DNA from: Flavobacteriaceae bacterium
GTDB lineage: Bacteria; Bacteroidota; Bacteroidia; Flavobacteriales; Flavobacteriaceae
Assembly: GCA_013042255.1 (NCBI GenBank)
Contig: JABDQK010000212.1
Location: 1-16,595, forward strand
Direction of reading: 5' to 3'
Length of the DNA stretch: 16,595 nt
The position numbers and the translations under genes were made by a program. Under the pieces are notes generated by a model. That model had not been told where the DNA came from. It was given only the letters and a program-made list of their open reading frames with translations, and did no database searches. Positions 14,883 to 16,595 of this stretch are shown piece after piece. Each line of letters opens with the position of its first letter. Position 1 is the stretch's first letter.

Positions 14883-15850
14883 CAATATCCGAGTTTATTG
14901 CGGACACGGTTTAAGACTTCTTCAGCGACATGCCCCGCTTTTTTTGCACCCAAACTCAACAACTGGTCAACTTCCGACTTGTTTTCCATGTAATAATCGA
15001 ATTTTTTCCTGGGCTCTTCAAATTTTGAAACTATACATTCATACAGCTCCTGTTTTGCATGACCATAACCGTAGTTTCCCTTCTTATAGTTTTCCCGCAT
15101 TCTTGTGACATCCGCTTTTGGGGCCAGAAGAGCGTATAAAGCAAATACATTATCGCTTTCGGGATCTTTAGGATCTTCCAGAGGGGTACTATCTGTCTTT
15201 ATCCCCATGATCTGCTTTCGAAGTTGTTTGTCTGGCAGGAAAATGTTGATGAGGTTTCCTTTACTTTTACTCATTTTTTCTCCATCTGTCCCCGGGATAT
15301 ACATGGTTTCTTCCTGTACCTGAGCTTCGGGTAGGACAAAAGTGTCACCTAGTTGAGCGTGAAATCGCGAAGCAACATCACGAGTCATTTCCAGATGCTG
15401 CAGCTGATCTTTTCCTACGGGAACTATATTGGCATCATATAGCAGAATATCGGCGGCCATTAGCATGGGGTAAGTAAACAGTCCCGCATTCACATCTTCC
15501 AGTCTGTCAGCCTTATCTTTAAAGGAATGGGCCAGTGTTAGCCGTTGATATGGAAAGAAACAACTAAGATACCAGGCCAATTCTGTGACTTGCGGTACAT
15601 CACTCTGTCTATAAAAAACAGTCTTATTAACATCCAGGCCGAAGGCAAGCCACGCAGCAGCAGTCGCATAAGTGTTATTCCGGAGCTCTTCTCCATTTTT
15701 TATCTGGGTCAGCGAATGCATGTCAGCAATGAAGAGAAAAGATTCATTCTTTGGATTTTCCGCCATATTTATGGCAGGAATGATCGCCCCAAGGATATTC
15801 CCGAGGTGCGGAGTACCTGTACTTTGTATACCTGTCAAGATTCTTGCCAT
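14882..15850 (-). CDS. trpS: Tryptophan--tRNA ligase
   Basis: This 322-residue class I aminoacyl-tRNA synthetase charges tRNA-Trp. The HIGH-equivalent is PHLGN (14-18, in TGTPHLGNILGA) and the KMSKS loop is exact (192-196, in TDGEKMSKSKGN). The segment DQLQHLEMTRDVASRFH (148-164) is the bacterial TrpRS signature. I use the ATG at 15850. The frame stays open to a TTG at 15874, but MARILTGIQSTG is the normal family N-terminus and the promoter sits just above it. Length fits bacterial TrpRS (about 325-335). Confidence 0.98.
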   Translation of the reverse strand: MARILTGIQSTGTPHLGNILGAIIPAINMAENPKNESFLFIADMHSLTQIKNGEELRNNTYATAAAWLAFGLDVNKTVFYRQSDVPQVTELAWYLSCFFPYQRLTLAHSFKDKADRLEDVNAGLFTYPMLMAADILLYDANIVPVGKDQLQHLEMTRDVASRFHAQLGDTFVLPEAQVQEETMYIPGTDGEKMSKSKGNLINIFLPDKQLRKQIMGIKTDSTPLEDPKDPESDNVFALYALLAPKADVTRMRENYKKGNYGYGHAKQELYECIVSKFEEPRKKFDYYMENKSEVDQLLSLGAKKAGHVAEEVLNRVRNKLGY

Positions 15851-15871
15851 CCGCTGAACTTTAAAGAATGA

Positions 15872-15879
15872 CAAAAGTA
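15872..15879 (-). promoter_or_regulatory. Probable promoter (-7 element) of trpS
   Basis: The minus strand reads TACTTTTG from 15879 to 15872, an exact TAnnTTTG match 21 bases above the trpS ATG. No clear TTG sits at -33. TTTTAG at about 15902-15907 is the best weak match. Confidence 0.5.
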
Positions 15880-15909
15880 AAAGAAATACTAAAACCCTGC
15901 TAAAATTGT

Positions 15910-15917
15910 TATTTTTG
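15910..15917 (+). promoter_or_regulatory. Possible -7 element of the plsC-like gene
   Basis: TATTTTTG matches TAnnTTTG exactly but ends only five bases before the ATG at 15923. Transcription would start at or next to the start codon, giving a leaderless or nearly leaderless mRNA. The region is T-rich, so a chance match is possible. Confidence 0.35.
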
Positions 15918-15922
15918 ATTTT

Positions 15923-16595
15923 ATGTTGAGGCTTTTAAAAAAAGCAGGCCAGCTTTTGTATCGCATTTGGTTTTACATTTTGGTGGCCATCCCCATTATA
16001 GTATTCTCCCCTCTCCTGATTGTATTATCCTTCTCTGAAAAGACTTATCCCCAGTTTTTCTGGTTAGCCCGAAATATCTGGGCAACTGTAATATTGTACG
16101 GTATGGGTTGCATCCCCAGGATAGAATATGAGGAAAAACTTGTAAAAGGGAAGAGTTATATGTTGGTGGCCAACCACACAAGTATGCTCGATATTATGCT
16201 AATGCTCAGGGTGAGCAGGAATCCTTTTGTCTTTGTGGGAAAGAAGGAACTGGTAAAGATTCCGATTTTCGGGTTTTTTTACAAACGGGTCTGTATCATG
16301 GTCGATCGTGAGGATAGCAAGAGTAGAATGGGAGTATACCGCAGGGCACAACGCAGACTCAATCAGGGTCTGAGTATCTGTATTTTTCCGGAAGGAGGAG
16401 TACCACCTGAAGAGATCGTTTTAGATGAATTTAAAGACGGGGCCTTTAAGATGGGAATTGCGCATAATATACCGATCGTTCCGATTATATTTTTTGATGC
16501 AAAGAAGCGATTTCCTTTCACTATTTACAAAGGCGGTCCAGGATGGTTAAGAGTAAAAGTATTGCCTTTTATTAAAACTGACGGGCTGGTTGAAA
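15923..16595 (+). CDS. plsC: 1-acyl-sn-glycerol-3-phosphate acyltransferase (PlsC family), 3' end cut off
   Basis: The visible 224 residues lack the C-terminus because the window ends in the frame. The start ATG (15923) opens a basic N-terminus followed by a hydrophobic membrane segment (about 15-36). The acyltransferase motif NHTSMLD (84-90) supplies the HX4D pair His85/Asp90. A second block, GFFYKRVCIMVDR (117-129), and the phosphate-binding FPEGG (155-159, where EGT is more usual) follow, then IPIVPI (183-188). Members transfer an acyl chain to lysophosphatidic acid to make phosphatidic acid at the inner membrane. Bacteroidota often carry several paralogues, some acting on other acceptors (e.g. 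ornithine lipids), so substrate is not certain. It diverges from trpS. Confidence 0.9.
   Translation, partial: MLRLLKKAGQLLYRIWFYILVAIPIIVFSPLLIVLSFSEKTYPQFFWLARNIWATVILYGMGCIPRIEYEEKLVKGKSYMLVANHTSMLDIMLMLRVSRNPFVFVGKKELVKIPIFGFFYKRVCIMVDREDSKSRMGVYRRAQRRLNQGLSICIFPEGGVPPEEIVLDEFKDGAFKMGIAHNIPIVPIIFFDAKKRFPFTIYKGGPGWLRVKVLPFIKTDGLVE

Noticed and set aside
15545..15871. Plus-strand open frame of 108 codons inside trpS
   Set aside because: It is antisense to a complete trpS with exact KMSKS and PHLGN motifs and has no recognisable domain.
1..16595. Mobile elements, CRISPR arrays, tRNA or rRNA genes, defence systems
   Set aside because: I found no transposase, integrase, direct-repeat array, cloverleaf or defence domain. 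Coding style is uniform along the window.

Overview
The window looks like core chromosome of a Bacteroidota bacterium, most likely a marine Flavobacteriaceae member of moderate G+C (I cannot fix the genus). Reasons: genes start without purine-rich Shine-Dalgarno sequences, several are preceded by matches to the Bacteroidota -7 promoter element TAnnTTTG, the F-type ATP synthase operon lacks atpD/atpC as in flavobacteria, subunit a carries a signal peptide and a long extra-cytoplasmic domain, and it holds Bacteroidota-specific families (DUF4292-type lipoprotein, HU-CCDC81/SPOR fusion). I see no tRNA, rRNA, CRISPR array, insertion sequence or phage gene.

Layout. (1) 1-5789: ATP synthase locus. 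The 3' end of an atpZ-like gene and a four-helix membrane protein sitting in the usual atpI position are joined by a TGATG stop/start. A probable internal promoter follows, then atpB-atpE-atpF-atpH-atpA-atpG and a strong intrinsic terminator. The c-subunit gene atpE is flanked by hairpins on both sides. (2) 5807-6371: a single unknown lipoprotein gene with its own promoter. (3) 6374-12128: a tightly packed plus-strand run of flippase, dut, TPR protein, LolB-like lipoprotein, degenerate LytM (EnvC-like) protein and aldo/keto reductase, with overlaps or gaps of at most about 30 bp. Most of its products act at the membrane or in the envelope. (4) 12146-13660, minus strand: an acyl-CoA thioesterase and an HU-like/transmembrane/SPOR protein. 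(5) 13765-14868, plus strand: dprA, divergent from the SPOR gene and convergent with trpS. (6) 14882-15850, minus strand: trpS, divergent from a plsC-family acyltransferase that runs off the right end.

How the genes work together. The atp cluster encodes all of Fo plus the alpha, gamma and delta subunits of F1. Beta and epsilon must come from elsewhere. The two small membrane genes at its head fit assembly or ion-supply helpers of the AtpZ/AtpI kind. The flippase-to-EnvC-like run reads as an envelope-biogenesis operon with a nucleotide-pool gene (dut) embedded in it. No gap between genes exceeds about 120 bp. This is mostly an ordinary housekeeping region. The items most worth a second look are the atpI-position protein, the hairpins around atpE, the LolB-like/EnvC-like/TPR trio, the HU-SPOR membrane protein and the closely packed trpS/plsC divergent promoters.
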